A stretch of 15,151 nt of DNA. It comes from Paenibacillus durus. Lineage in GTDB: Bacteria > Bacillota > Bacilli > Paenibacillales > Paenibacillaceae. The DNA is taken from positions 1 to 15,151 of the forward strand of contig NZ_CP009289.1 in assembly GCF_000756615.1 (NCBI RefSeq). Direction: 5' to 3'. Below the pieces are notes generated by a model, which was not told the origin of the DNA, made no database searches, and was given only the letters and a program-made list of their open reading frames with translations. Position numbers and translations under genes: made by a program. Shown piece after piece: positions 6,046-11,957 of this stretch (position 1 is its first letter; each line of letters starts with the position of its first letter).

Positions 6046-6183
6046 GTATACGAATCGGCGGCAGCTGCGCGGCTGGCCAGCGCCGATCCGGACAAGATAC
6101 GTATACAAATTCGAGATCCACGGAGCTGCTAATGTATACGAAAAGGCATTAGCCAGGCGCGCAGCTGCCGCCGATTCGTATAC
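6046..6183 (-). repeat. Four-site GTATAC element, copy A
   Basis: GTATAC occurs at 6046, 6101, 6134 and 6178, that is at intervals of 55, 33 and 44 bp, so this copy is reversed relative to B, D and E. It is the most symmetric copy: 6046-6071 and 6158-6183 are perfect 26-bp inverted repeats, extended to 27 by the flanking T/A. The long segment holds the conserved GGATCGGCG-TGGCC core. It separates the gene stopping at 6191 from the gene starting at 6005. Confidence 0.9.
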
Positions 6184-6190
6184 AACTCAA

Positions 6191-6355
6191 TTATGTAGTC
6201 CATAAAACTATACTGTCATCCTCGGTAGGGTCTTCGTCCTTCTCCTTCGTCGCGTCAATAATCCTTTCCAGTTTCCCGCCTTTATATGGACCGGTCCAAA
6301 CTTCGGATTCCTGCGGCATTCTTTGAAGGAACGAAATTATATCTTTAACCTTCAT
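6191..6355 (-). CDS. Small hypothetical protein (54 aa)
   Basis: The start ATG at 6355 is preceded by GGGGGATTAGGAA. The protein begins KVKDIISFLQRMPQESEVWT, then GPYKGGKLERIIDATKEK, and ends in an acidic stretch (DEDPTEDDSIVLWTT). It looks like small helical proteins of phage and plasmid early regions. Its stop is seven bases from repeat element A. No function can be assigned. Confidence 0.6.
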   Translation of the reverse strand: MKVKDIISFLQRMPQESEVWTGPYKGGKLERIIDATKEKDEDPTEDDSIVLWTT

Positions 6356-6403
6356 TTCCTAATCCCCCTTAAAATTTCTCTCATAGTTTTTTCGTACTGC
6401 GCA

Positions 6404-6679
6404 TTATTCTTCGTCTTCGTTCAGAACCTCAGTAGTTTTGAGAACCGCTCTTGCATGAGTGTAGATGTTATCCTGCGAACCGCAAACAGGGCAGCCAGGC
6501 AGCGCTGAATCAATATCAGCGTCAATTTCAAAAAACACATGCGGCCCTTTGTGATCCTGAAAAAACGTATCATCCTGGCAATTCGATGCTTCACACACGT
6601 AGATAATCCCTGTTCTTTCAGCTTTGAAATAGTTTTCCAAATCTCTCATCCTCTCTAATTCGCTATATGCGTCTACCAT
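6404..6679 (-). CDS. Zinc-ribbon-like small protein
   Basis: A 91-residue protein with two metal-ligand pairs, CEASNC (about residues 29-34) and CPVC (about 63-66), spaced as in a zinc ribbon or rubredoxin-like knuckle. An N-terminal helix (YSELERMRDLENYFKAER) precedes it and an acidic tail (VLNEDEE) ends it. The ribosome site before the ATG at 6679 is weak, so the start is less sure. It belongs to the accessory operon. A nucleic-acid-binding or regulatory role is typical of such folds but is not shown. Confidence 0.7.
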   Translation of the reverse strand: MVDAYSELERMRDLENYFKAERTGIIYVCEASNCQDDTFFQDHKGPHVFFEIDADIDSALPGCPVCGSQDNIYTHARAVLKTTEVLNEDEE

Positions 6680-6715
6680 TCAGTACACACCGTTATTCAT
6701 TTGTGATATTAATTT

Positions 6716-6892
6716 TTATTTATTCATCTTTTTCAACGCAGAATTAGCTTCCTCAATCTGCTTCTTAACCTCTTCCGCAGCTTCACCAGTGTAGTTATGA
6801 TGTAAGCGACTCTCAAGATACTTAATCCGATCCTGTAGAGCTAGGATAATTGTGTGCTGTTCACCCAAACTAAAGACATATCTTTTCACCAT
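6716..6892 (-). CDS. Short coiled-coil protein
   Basis: A protein of 58 residues from ATG 6892, which has AAGGTGG five bases upstream; a GTG at 6901 would add three residues. It is almost entirely helical with heptad-like leucines (IILALQDRIKYLESRL, then EEVKKQIEEANSALKKMNK). It follows another coiled-coil gene after a short gap in the same operon. Possibly a partner or scaffold; no specific function. Confidence 0.65.
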   Translation of the reverse strand: MVKRYVFSLGEQHTIILALQDRIKYLESRLHHNYTGEAAEEVKKQIEEANSALKKMNK

Positions 6893-6903
6893 TTCTACCA
6901 CCT

Positions 6904-7137
6904 TTATATTATATAAGCGTCGCCGTTGCGGATGATATTAATCACCTGGCTCACGCCGATTATGGCTCCTTCGGTCTGCACCAATTGATGCTCCAAAAAC
7001 TCCCGGCTCACGCCCGGATCGGGACGGAGTTCCGGCGCTTTGATAATATCCGCTTTGATTCGTTTTTCATCCTCCAGCAGCTGGGACAAATGATCTTCAA
7101 TTTTCTTCAATATTTCTTCGATCTTCTCCATGCTCAT
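6904..7137 (-). CDS. Coiled-coil hypothetical protein
   Basis: A 77-residue protein whose ATG overlaps the stop of the upstream RHH-like gene (ATGA), indicating coupled translation. The N-terminal half is a charged coiled coil (MEKIEEILKKIEDHLSQLLE); the C-terminal half is a second helix with a hydrophobic end (GVSQVINIIRNGDAYII). No family recognised. Confidence 0.68.
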   Translation of the reverse strand: MSMEKIEEILKKIEDHLSQLLEDEKRIKADIIKAPELRPDPGVSREFLEHQLVQTEGAIIGVSQVINIIRNGDAYII

Positions 7138-7556
7138 TCCCCTGCTCTCTTCAATCGAATATAGGATTCAAATGCCCCCATTGGTACTTGTGGAATCCCA
7201 CGGTAGCACTCCACCAAAAACGTCAATACTGCCAGGTCCGTAGATAGGCCCAATTCCTCTTTGATCTTGGCAAACTCTTGTTTACCATAATTCCCGCCCA
7301 AATCAAGCATATATTTGACCTGGTGAGCCTTCAAATCGTTTTTTTCCTTCTCGATCCGCGCTATATCTTGCTTGTATTGTCTTTCTAATCGCACTTTTTC
7401 CTCTTCGTTTTTCACCCGGTAGTCGATCAGCTTCCGAACGACTCCATGCGGCGTATCAGCTCGCATTAAATCCTTCATCCCATTAAGATCATCTTTCAGG
7501 CTGGCCGGAACACGTATTGTCGTTTCCGCCGCCTCTTTTGGTACACCATAGCCCAT
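7134..7556 (-). CDS. RHH-like DNA-binding protein with coiled coil
   Basis: A 140-residue protein. Near the N terminus a strand-helix-helix pattern (ETTIRVPASLKDDLNGMKDL, then TPHGVVRKLIDYRV) fits a ribbon-helix-helix domain. A basic coiled coil follows (EEEKVRLERQYKQDIARIEK). The C-terminal part (LGLSTDLAVLTFLVECYRG) looks like a second helical DNA-binding or dimer segment. ATG 7556 is taken as the start; another ATG at 7565 would add three codons. The ribosome site AGGAGGGG lies inside repeat element B, whose terminal GTATAC falls between the two ATGs. It may regulate the operon or act in partition. Confidence 0.65.
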   Translation of the reverse strand: MGYGVPKEAAETTIRVPASLKDDLNGMKDLMRADTPHGVVRKLIDYRVKNEEEKVRLERQYKQDIARIEKEKNDLKAHQVKYMLDLGGNYGKQEFAKIKEELGLSTDLAVLTFLVECYRGIPQVPMGAFESYIRLKRAGE

Positions 7557-7557
7557 C

Positions 7558-7695
7558 GTATACATTCCCCTCCTGGATCTCGCCGCCTGCAGCTCGATTT
7601 CGTATGCAATTCGCCGCCGGCGCCTGGTTAATTCGTATACGCTCTCGGTGCGGATCGGCGTTGGCCGGTCGCGCAGCTCCCTGGAATCCGTATAC
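7558..7695 (+). repeat. Four-site GTATAC element, copy B
   Basis: GTATAC-like sites lie at 7558, 7602 (GTATGC), 7635 and 7690: intervals 44, 33 and 55 bp. The element starts one base after the stop of the 7697-7909 gene and ends in the start region of the next gene, so it is the whole intergenic space. The long segment carries CGGATCGGCGTTGGCCGG followed by GCGCAGCT. Confidence 0.9.
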
Positions 7696-7696
7696 G

Positions 7697-7909
7697 TTAG
7701 ATTGATGCCTGTCGGTTCGATTCCTCGGCCGCCGCCAAAAACTCCTGATGATCGGCCAGCGAAATCTTCCGCTCCTTCATGATCCGATACATGGCCGCAA
7801 GGTAAGCAATAGCCTGGCTCTCTGTTTTCAGCTTCAACTCTTTCTGAATCGCGTTCAGCCCGGCTTTGACGGCCGGAGCCGCCTTTATGTTCTTCCTGGT
7901 GTCCTTCAT
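7697..7909 (-). CDS. Small helical, possibly DNA-binding protein
   Basis: A 70-residue protein from ATG 7909, chosen because it overlaps the upstream stop as ATGA. A TTG nine bases further upstream is less likely. The sequence KDTRKNIKAAPAVKAGLNAI, then LKTESQAIAYLAAMYRIMKE, is consistent with a short RHH/MetJ-like regulator and resembles the C-terminal part of the next protein. Its TAA is one base from repeat element B. Autoregulation at the GGATACA repeats upstream is possible but not shown. Confidence 0.62.
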   Translation of the reverse strand: MKDTRKNIKAAPAVKAGLNAIQKELKLKTESQAIAYLAAMYRIMKERKISLADHQEFLAAAEESNRQASI

Positions 7910-8235
7910 ACTCCCCAACCCTTCTGTCGGCCCTCCTGGACCGCCTGGCGCGCCTGCTCCGGCGAGTAGCCGCGCCGCATGTAGTATCGTTCTTCTGCAT
8001 TTTCGGTCCGCCGATCAAGCTTCTGCGGTATCTGCCCAGGCTGCCAATCCTCCAGAATCGCCCGGCGCAAAAAACCTTCCGGATGCCGCACCTTGCCCGG
8101 CGACTGCCGAAGCATGAGCAGCAGCTCCAGCACCCGGTCAAACGCTAGATCGCCCAGGAGGGAACGAATTTCTTCTGTCGGCTCCGTCAACGTAGCGATC
8201 CGGTACACCTGGTCAATCGCCATATGCTTGTTCAT
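7906..8235 (-). CDS. Small basic protein, first gene of the accessory operon, possibly replication-linked
   Basis: A 109-residue protein; ATG 8235 has AAGGAG eight bases upstream and a strong promoter behind it. It is helical and charged. The segment GKVRHPEGFLRRAILEDWQP resembles the short 'NPxGFLRxAIxxxW' motif found near the C terminus of some plasmid and phage replication proteins; this is a weak pattern match. The tail (RRGYSPEQARQAVQEGRQKG) is basic. Being first after the origin-like region fits a replication or copy-control role, but no domain is firmly recognised. Confidence 0.62.
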   Translation of the reverse strand: MNKHMAIDQVYRIATLTEPTEEIRSLLGDLAFDRVLELLLMLRQSPGKVRHPEGFLRRAILEDWQPGQIPQKLDRRTENAEERYYMRRGYSPEQARQAVQEGRQKGWGV

Positions 8236-8250
8236 TTCATCAACTCCTTA

Positions 8251-8299
8251 TGTATCCATAATACACAACTTTGTATCCTTTTTCAAGTATTTTGTATCC
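8251..8299 (-). promoter_or_regulatory. Strong promoter with three GGATACA repeats 21 bp apart
   Basis: On the minus strand TTGAAA (8281-8286) and TATTAT (8258-8263) have a 17-base spacer, giving a good sigma-A promoter for the operon starting at 8235. TGTATCC (GGATACA on the minus strand) recurs at 8251, 8272 and 8293, exactly 21 bp apart, or two helical turns. Such phased repeats flanking the promoter suggest a cooperatively bound repressor or replication iterons. Confidence 0.8.
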
Positions 8300-8504
8300 A
8301 AAATTAAATCGCGGCGCGCCGATCGCTTTTTCCTGCCACTTCGTAGGGGTTGTTGGCCGCTGGTGCGGCGTGGGGTCACTATCGGGGTCGATCCGCTTCC
8401 CTTCACTATTTCTAATTTTTCACTGTATGCTCAATTCGCAATAGTGTCACGTTTTTGCGTATGCTCGCGGCGGGTGCCGCTGCGCCCTTGGTGTCAAGGT
8501 GGGT

Positions 8505-8540
8505 TGTGGATAACTCCCCTCTGCCCTACGGTTATCCCCA
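8505..8540. promoter_or_regulatory. Pair of opposed DnaA boxes
   Basis: TGTGGATAA at 8505-8513 is a perfect DnaA box on the minus strand (TTATCCACA). TTATCCCCA at 8532-8540 is a one-mismatch box on the plus strand. The two face each other with an 18-base gap, which supports host DnaA-assisted replication from this region. Confidence 0.65.
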
Positions 8541-8880
8541 GGGCTCGTAAGAAGGTGGCCTCGCTCCGCGAGCCGTAAAGATTTGAAGCATGCTCCCCAC
8601 GCCCGCCCCTGCATTTTGTGGCTCGTAATTTAGTGTTGACAGAAGCGTCGAACCGTGATGGCGGTAGAGGGGAGGAGGGAGCGAGCCACAGCCCCCCCGT
8701 TAAGGGGAGACTGCGGGAAAGGACTGGCGTATATCGGGTTGCCGGTCACTCACCTTTTACGGTCATCAGACGCGCCTAGGTCGTGCTTTATCGCGTGGGC
8801 TATTGCCGCTCTGACCGCCAGCCTGGCCCTCTCGGGCCACACGGACGGGAATAGGGTCGGTGGAGTCACACCGCCCATCT

Positions 8881-8900
8881 AGGGGCATGCAGGGGCATGC
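8881..8900. repeat. Tandem 10-bp direct repeat
   Basis: AGGGGCATGC occurs twice head to tail. It lies inside the origin-like region. Purpose unknown. Confidence 0.8.
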
Positions 8901-9094
8901 GCTTGGTCTACACCCTTACCATCTGACGGCTCCCAGCCGCAGACACACCAGGGCAAGTCTTCTCCTGGTTCTCTTCGCGGCGGCCGGGACGACTTACCCC
9001 GCGTTGCTTTACGTCGTTTTGGGTGGCATTGTGCGCCCGATATGGTCCGGTGCAATCCGGCATTGCATTAGCTACTTCCTCGTACAGCCTAATT

Positions 9095-9134
9095 CGGCCT
9101 TGACCGTTCTTCTCTTGTAATCCGGTCTTGACCG
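9095..9134. promoter_or_regulatory. Two CGGYCTTGACCG palindromes
   Basis: CGGCCTTGACCG (9095-9106) and CGGTCTTGACCG (9123-9134) are near-perfect and perfect palindromes of 12 bp, 28 bp apart, and share the downstream bases TCTTC. They lie just after the TOPRIM gene stop, at the border of the origin-like region. A protein-binding site or small RNA hairpins are possible. Confidence 0.5.
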
Positions 9135-9143
9135 ATCTTCCCT

Positions 9144-10037
9144 TTAACGGTAATCACCTTCAATTTCTTCCCAATTGTCTGAGACCCGGTAGAGCAGATC
9201 ACGCGCTTTTTCTTCACGCTCCCGTGCCTTGGCAAGCTTGTCCAGGTCGCAATATTCCGTGACATGGCTGCGGATCAATCTGCCGATCACATCCGGACGG
9301 AGTGCATCCAGTTCCCAGCATTCATTCCCATAATCGGCAATATAGCCTTTCGCACGGGCATCGGTTAGCTTGGTCGGGTTCGGCGGCGGACTGTACTCTT
9401 CAATTTGATCCATATTAAGCGCCAGACGGCGGAAAATCGGTGACGTTTCAAAAGTTTCTAGCCGGTCCAGGATATCCCGGCTCATATCCTTGCCGCTTGG
9501 ATCGTGGTCGCCCAGGTGCAGGATCACAGTTTGTCGGCCTTGGTCCTCTTCGGACCGCAGCCGCCGCCCAGCGACCCACATTTCCGACTGGCTGACGTAG
9601 CCCCGGCAGGAGAAATGCGGAACGTCCAATTCCTCGCATATCTGACCGACAACGCCGATCAGGGCGTCCTTTTCGACCCACACCTCTACGTAATGCTCCT
9701 GGTCTTCCCATTTGTCGAAAGCGAATGAAGCCGCCGCAGAGCGGATAATACTTGCCGGGGATGACCAGTGTGAGTTGCTGCGAAGGTTACGCGTCCGGTC
9801 CTCGATGGCCGTCCAGCTGATGAGTCCGGCCATGCGCGCATCGGATATGATGCTGCCCAGGTTTTTATAGCTCCGTTCGGTATTCGGGATTACATCCCTG
9901 GAGACAAGTTGATAATAGACTTGGCGAAGCGTCAGTGAGTAACCCATGACTTCGTATTCGCGGATGATGCCGTTCACCTGGTCGATCAGATTGCGGCTGG
10001 CCGACCTAAAATTGATTTCCTTATACGCGATTTTCAT
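9144..10037 (-). CDS. Topoisomerase VI A / Spo11-like TOPRIM protein (Mini-A-like)
   Basis: A 297-residue protein from ATG 10037 (GGAAGGGG just upstream); longer frames run into repeat element C and were rejected. Residues about 33-80 form a winged-helix (CAP-like) domain with the motif SLTLRQVYYQLVSRD; Tyr41-Tyr42 matches the position of the catalytic tyrosine in Top6A/Spo11 proteins. A TOPRIM domain follows: Glu122 in VEVWVEKDAL and the Asp177-x-Asp179 pair in LHLGDHDPSGKDM, the usual Mg2+ ligands. It is shorter than cellular Top6A, and no ATPase B subunit is encoded here. Lone A-like proteins called Mini-A have been described in mobile elements. A role in initiating or resolving replication, or in cleavage at specific sites, is inferred. 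The conserved motifs make the fold assignment fairly strong. Confidence 0.8.
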   Translation of the reverse strand: MKIAYKEINFRSASRNLIDQVNGIIREYEVMGYSLTLRQVYYQLVSRDVIPNTERSYKNLGSIISDARMAGLISWTAIEDRTRNLRSNSHWSSPASIIRSAAASFAFDKWEDQEHYVEVWVEKDALIGVVGQICEELDVPHFSCRGYVSQSEMWVAGRRLRSEEDQGRQTVILHLGDHDPSGKDMSRDILDRLETFETSPIFRRLALNMDQIEEYSPPPNPTKLTDARAKGYIADYGNECWELDALRPDVIGRLIRSHVTEYCDLDKLAKAREREEKARDLLYRVSDNWEEIEGDYR

Positions 10038-10063
10038 GTTTCCCCTTCCCTTCCTCTCACTTT

Positions 10064-10201
10064 GTATACACTCCCGGCGCAGCTGCGCGCCCGGCCAACG
10101 CCGATCCGCGCCGCCAGCGTATACGCCCGTCCGGATCTCGATCGGCAAAACGCATACGAAAAGTTCCTGCAGCTCGCGCCGGTCCAGGTTCGTTCGTATA
10201 C
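10064..10201 (-). repeat. Four-site GTATAC element, copy C
   Basis: Sites lie at 10064, 10119, 10152 (GCATAC) and 10196: intervals 55, 33 and 44 bp, the same orientation as copy A. It begins one base after the TGA of the zinc-ribbon gene (stop at 10203) and ends 26 bases before the TOPRIM start codon. The long segment contains the conserved core CGGCCAACGCCGATCCGCG. Confidence 0.9.
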
Positions 10202-10202
10202 G

Positions 10203-10391
10203 TCACTTGTCCGCCAGTTCCAGCGCCTTCGCTTCCAGCCCTTTTATCACTGATGGCAGACAGTTTAGGCAAAGTCCTATCAGTTCTGCGGAGCCATCCA
10301 GCAGCACAAGCGGCTTCCAGTCCTCGCAGCAATCGCAAAAGCCTTCGCCGTGGGAAACACTCAGCAACCTTGACACCTCTATATCTCTCAA
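10203..10391 (-). CDS. Small zinc-ribbon protein
   Basis: The start TTG at 10391 was chosen for its AAAAGGAGG site eight bases upstream; a longer frame has no better start. The 62 residues contain two CxxC pairs, FCDCCEDWKP and LCLNCL, about 23 residues apart, the pattern of a zinc ribbon, and end with a helix (VIKGLEAKALELADK). The stop abuts repeat element C, beyond which lies the TOPRIM gene, probably in the same transcript. A DNA-binding accessory role is plausible. Confidence 0.62.
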   Translation of the reverse strand: MRDIEVSRLLSVSHGEGFCDCCEDWKPLVLLDGSAELIGLCLNCLPSVIKGLEAKALELADK

Positions 10392-10513
10392 GCTCCCGGC
10401 CTCCTTTTCCCGTTTTTGGCAATAGGAAATCAAGCCCCCGGCCCATAATTTTTTTGAAAAAAATTCTGGACGAAGCCCTTTAGCTACCTGGTATCTCTCG
10501 TTGCCAGGAAACG

Positions 10514-10556
10514 AAAAAGGCCCTCCCGATCCCACAAAGGGATACAGGAGGGCCTT
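10514..10556 (-). terminator. Strong rho-independent terminator, minus strand
   Basis: AAGGCCCTCC (10517-10526) pairs with GGAGGGCCTT (10547-10556), with an inner ATCCC/GGGAT stem. On the minus strand a run of five T residues follows. It would end transcripts coming from the morphogenesis operon (last gene stops at 10866). Confidence 0.8.
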
Positions 10557-10573
10557 GACATGCCGCTTTCTTA

Positions 10574-10602
10574 TTGATTCCGGTCTGAAAATCCGGTACA
10601 AT
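10574..10602 (+). promoter_or_regulatory. Plus-strand promoter for a small RNA
   Basis: TTGATT (10574-10579) and TACAAT (10597-10602) with a 17-base spacer make a good sigma-A promoter pointing rightwards, away from all coding genes. Transcription would begin near 10609. Confidence 0.7.
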
Positions 10603-10608
10603 GAAGTA

Positions 10609-10718
10609 AAGAAAATGAAAGAGGCTATGTATTAGCGCTGCCTGTTTCGCCGATTGTCGGATCGGTGTAAACAGCTTAGGGTCGGGAAACCCTAGCTGCG
10701 TGAAACGTGGCCTTTTTT
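10609..10718 (+). ncRNA. Structured small RNA (about 110 nt) with intrinsic terminator
   Basis: The promoter at 10574-10602, a compact three-stem fold and a T-run define this RNA. A 9-bp closing stem (10622-10630 with 10705-10713, including G-U pairs) encloses two hairpins: CGCCGAT/ATCGGTG extended by TGTTT/AAACA (about 10643-10673), and AGCTTAGGGT/ACCCTAGCT (about 10673-10696). Six T residues at 10713-10718 end it. A six-codon frame (ATGAAAGAGGCTATGTATTAG split across the first stem) has no clear ribosome site. There is no protein gene beneath it. An antisense or regulatory RNA for copy control is the simplest guess; no known family is recognised. Confidence 0.65.
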
Positions 10719-10865
10719 ATTTCCGTTGTGAAAATATTACCACGTCTACCATGCACATTGCTAGGGCTTTTTGCTTAATAACCTTAAAAATGTCGAACCT
10801 GGGTTCTAAATAGAACCTGAATTCGTATTTTTTGAACATTTATACCCGTTTTACCCTATATATGG
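10719..10865. promoter_or_regulatory. AT-rich gap with perfect GGTTCTA palindrome (copy 2)
   Basis: The gap between the small RNA and the end of the 10866-11171 gene holds GGTTCTAAATAGAACC at 10802-10817, a perfect 7+2+7 palindrome that is also present, with one change, at 4224-4239. An overlapping GAACC/GGTTC pair precedes it. No convincing promoter was seen here. Confidence 0.5.
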
Positions 10866-11171
10866 TTACTCTATCTCTAGAGTTTGATTGTCTGTGTTGA
10901 GTTGCTTGTTTAGCTTCCGGATCGCAAGCCATTTGTCCAGTCGATGCAGCCATAAAAACAAGTAGATCCCGGGGACCAATATTAAACCTAGCTCAGCTGC
11001 GATTGTAGATGCGACCATTCTGCCATCGGTTGTATCCAAAAACCCCAAAAAATCTATTGTCATATGGCTGATGGAAAACACAATTAAGCGTACAAATACC
11101 ATTAAAGTAGCTACCACAGCTGCAAATTCCAATATTCGACCGACAAACTTGACTATATCTATGTTCTTCAT
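10866..11171 (-). CDS. Two-helix membrane protein
   Basis: A 101-residue protein from ATG 11171, chosen for GGGAGCGGAGAA upstream; an alternative ATG at 11195 lies in repeat element D. Two hydrophobic helices (about residues 14-34, LEFAAVVATLMVFVRLIVFSI, and about 56-74, IAAELGLILVPGIYLFLWL) are followed by a basic, polar tail (HRLDKWLAIRKLNKQLNTDN). It is the last gene before the terminator region. Function unknown; a membrane partner of virion assembly is possible. Confidence 0.72.
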   Translation of the reverse strand: MKNIDIVKFVGRILEFAAVVATLMVFVRLIVFSISHMTIDFLGFLDTTDGRMVASTIAAELGLILVPGIYLFLWLHRLDKWLAIRKLNKQLNTDNQTLEIE

Positions 11172-11187
11172 TTCTCCGCTCCCTTTC

Positions 11188-11332
11188 GTATACATTTCCG
11201 ACGCCTGGCAGCTCCTGCAGAAGCTTTTTTCGTATACACTCAAAAAATGGCCATTTTTTTCGTATGCAATCTCCGGAGATATCGGCGCGGATCGGCGCTG
11301 GCCAGTGCCGGAGCTGCCTGGCATCTGCATAC
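11188..11332 (+). repeat. Four-site GTATAC element, copy D (variant spacing)
   Basis: Sites lie at 11188, 11232, 11262 (GTATGC) and 11327 (GCATAC): intervals 44, 30 and 65 bp, so the middle segment is 3 bp shorter and the long one 10 bp longer than in the other copies. The first segment is nearly identical to that of copy E (CTG-AGAAGCTTTTTTC). The middle segment is itself a palindrome (AAAAAATGGCCATTTTTT). It starts one base after the stop at 11334. Confidence 0.87.
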
Positions 11333-11333
11333 G

Positions 11334-11609
11334 TTATTTGCTCAGCATGCCTTTAGGTTGCTGCTGCTGCATCCGCTCCACAAATCCAACCGACCGATTA
11401 TAGGACCGCTCATGGTGCAGCGCAAAAGTCCGCAGCGTCTGCTCGATGCTGTGCGTATCAGCTCGGACAGACTGATAATACCCCGTGTCGATTACCCGAT
11501 CTTTAAATGCCGTATTCAGCCGACCCTTTAAGGTTTCCAGGGCGGATAGCAGCTCCTGCGCCGCTTCCAGGCTCTTTACGTCGTTGTTTGCTCTGCTTAA
11601 TCCAAACAT
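11334..11609 (-). CDS. Helical hypothetical protein
   Basis: A 91-residue protein with ATG 11609 behind AAAGGGAGG. The sequence is mostly charged helix (KSLEAAQELLSALETLKGRL, SIEQTLRTFALHHERSYNR) with a Gln-rich end (ERMQQQQPKGMLSK). It follows the 110-residue gene after a short gap, and its TAA abuts repeat element D. No function recognised. Confidence 0.68.
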   Translation of the reverse strand: MFGLSRANNDVKSLEAAQELLSALETLKGRLNTAFKDRVIDTGYYQSVRADTHSIEQTLRTFALHHERSYNRSVGFVERMQQQQPKGMLSK

Positions 11610-11624
11610 CGCTTGTCCTCCCTT

Positions 11625-11957
11625 TCAGGCCATTACCGCCGTTTCTTCTTCTCTGGCTGTTTCGTTGTACTTTCTCTGTTCTATGTCCGTCATTTCGTCT
11701 TTGCTCAGTGCGTAAAACATATTTTTGCCGATCTGGATACGCCGGTCAGCCAGGCGTGACTTACGCCCCCAATGCAAACAAGTTCCCGGAACCAGGAGCC
11801 GACCGAACATAGCTGCCGTGCGCTCTGCGGCGTCCACCGCACGCCAAAAATGGTAATCGTGGTACAGCTTAGTGTATTTTACCGGATGCATCCCCGGGAA
11901 ATGGTACAACAAGTGCTGGGGATCGTTGCTCAATACGTTCGGCGGGATGATTGTCAT
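11625..11957 (-). CDS. Hypothetical protein overlapping the ATPase gene end
   Basis: A 110-residue protein from ATG 11957, chosen because AAGGAGG lies eight bases upstream. It is rich in His, Tyr and Trp near its start (QHLLYHFPGMHPVKYTKLYH), with a basic middle (WGRKSRLADRRIQIGKN) and an acidic, polar end. Its first 89 bases overlap the 3' end of the ATPase gene in another frame, which suggests the two are coupled. No family recognised. Confidence 0.68.
   Translation of the reverse strand: MTIIPPNVLSNDPQHLLYHFPGMHPVKYTKLYHDYHFWRAVDAAERTAAMFGRLLVPGTCLHWGRKSRLADRRIQIGKNMFYALSKDEMTDIEQRKYNETAREEETAVMA

Larger units (their letters stand above)
8300..9143. other. Gene-free origin-like region
   Basis: About 900 bp between the TOPRIM gene and the operon promoter has no convincing coding frame. 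The minus strand has no long frame, and the plus-strand frames have poor, proline/arginine-rich composition. It holds two opposed DnaA boxes, a GTATGC pair at 8425 and 8459, and many short hairpins, for example CTCGC-GGA-GCGAG near 8560, a TGGCCC stem with a GAGA loop (minus strand) near 8830, and 9-bp arms TGTGGCTCG/CGAGCCACA about 65 bp apart. It also has a 10-bp tandem repeat at 8881-8900 and two palindromes near 9100. This fits a replication origin or single-strand packaging region. A large structured RNA read from the minus strand is the alternative. Confidence 0.6.

Noticed and set aside
8093..9120. Plus-strand open frames in the gene-free region
   Set aside because: They are rich in Arg, Pro and Ser, lack good ribosome sites and run over hairpins and DnaA boxes; the first one also overlaps a real minus-strand gene.
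10038..10148. N-terminal extension of the TOPRIM protein
   Set aside because: The extra residues are translation of repeat element C; ATG 10037 has its own ribosome site and begins the conserved sequence.
10057..10446. 129-residue minus-strand frame beginning MGRGLDFLLPK
   Set aside because: It is out of frame with the zinc-ribbon protein (CxxC pairs), runs into repeat element C and is Arg-rich.
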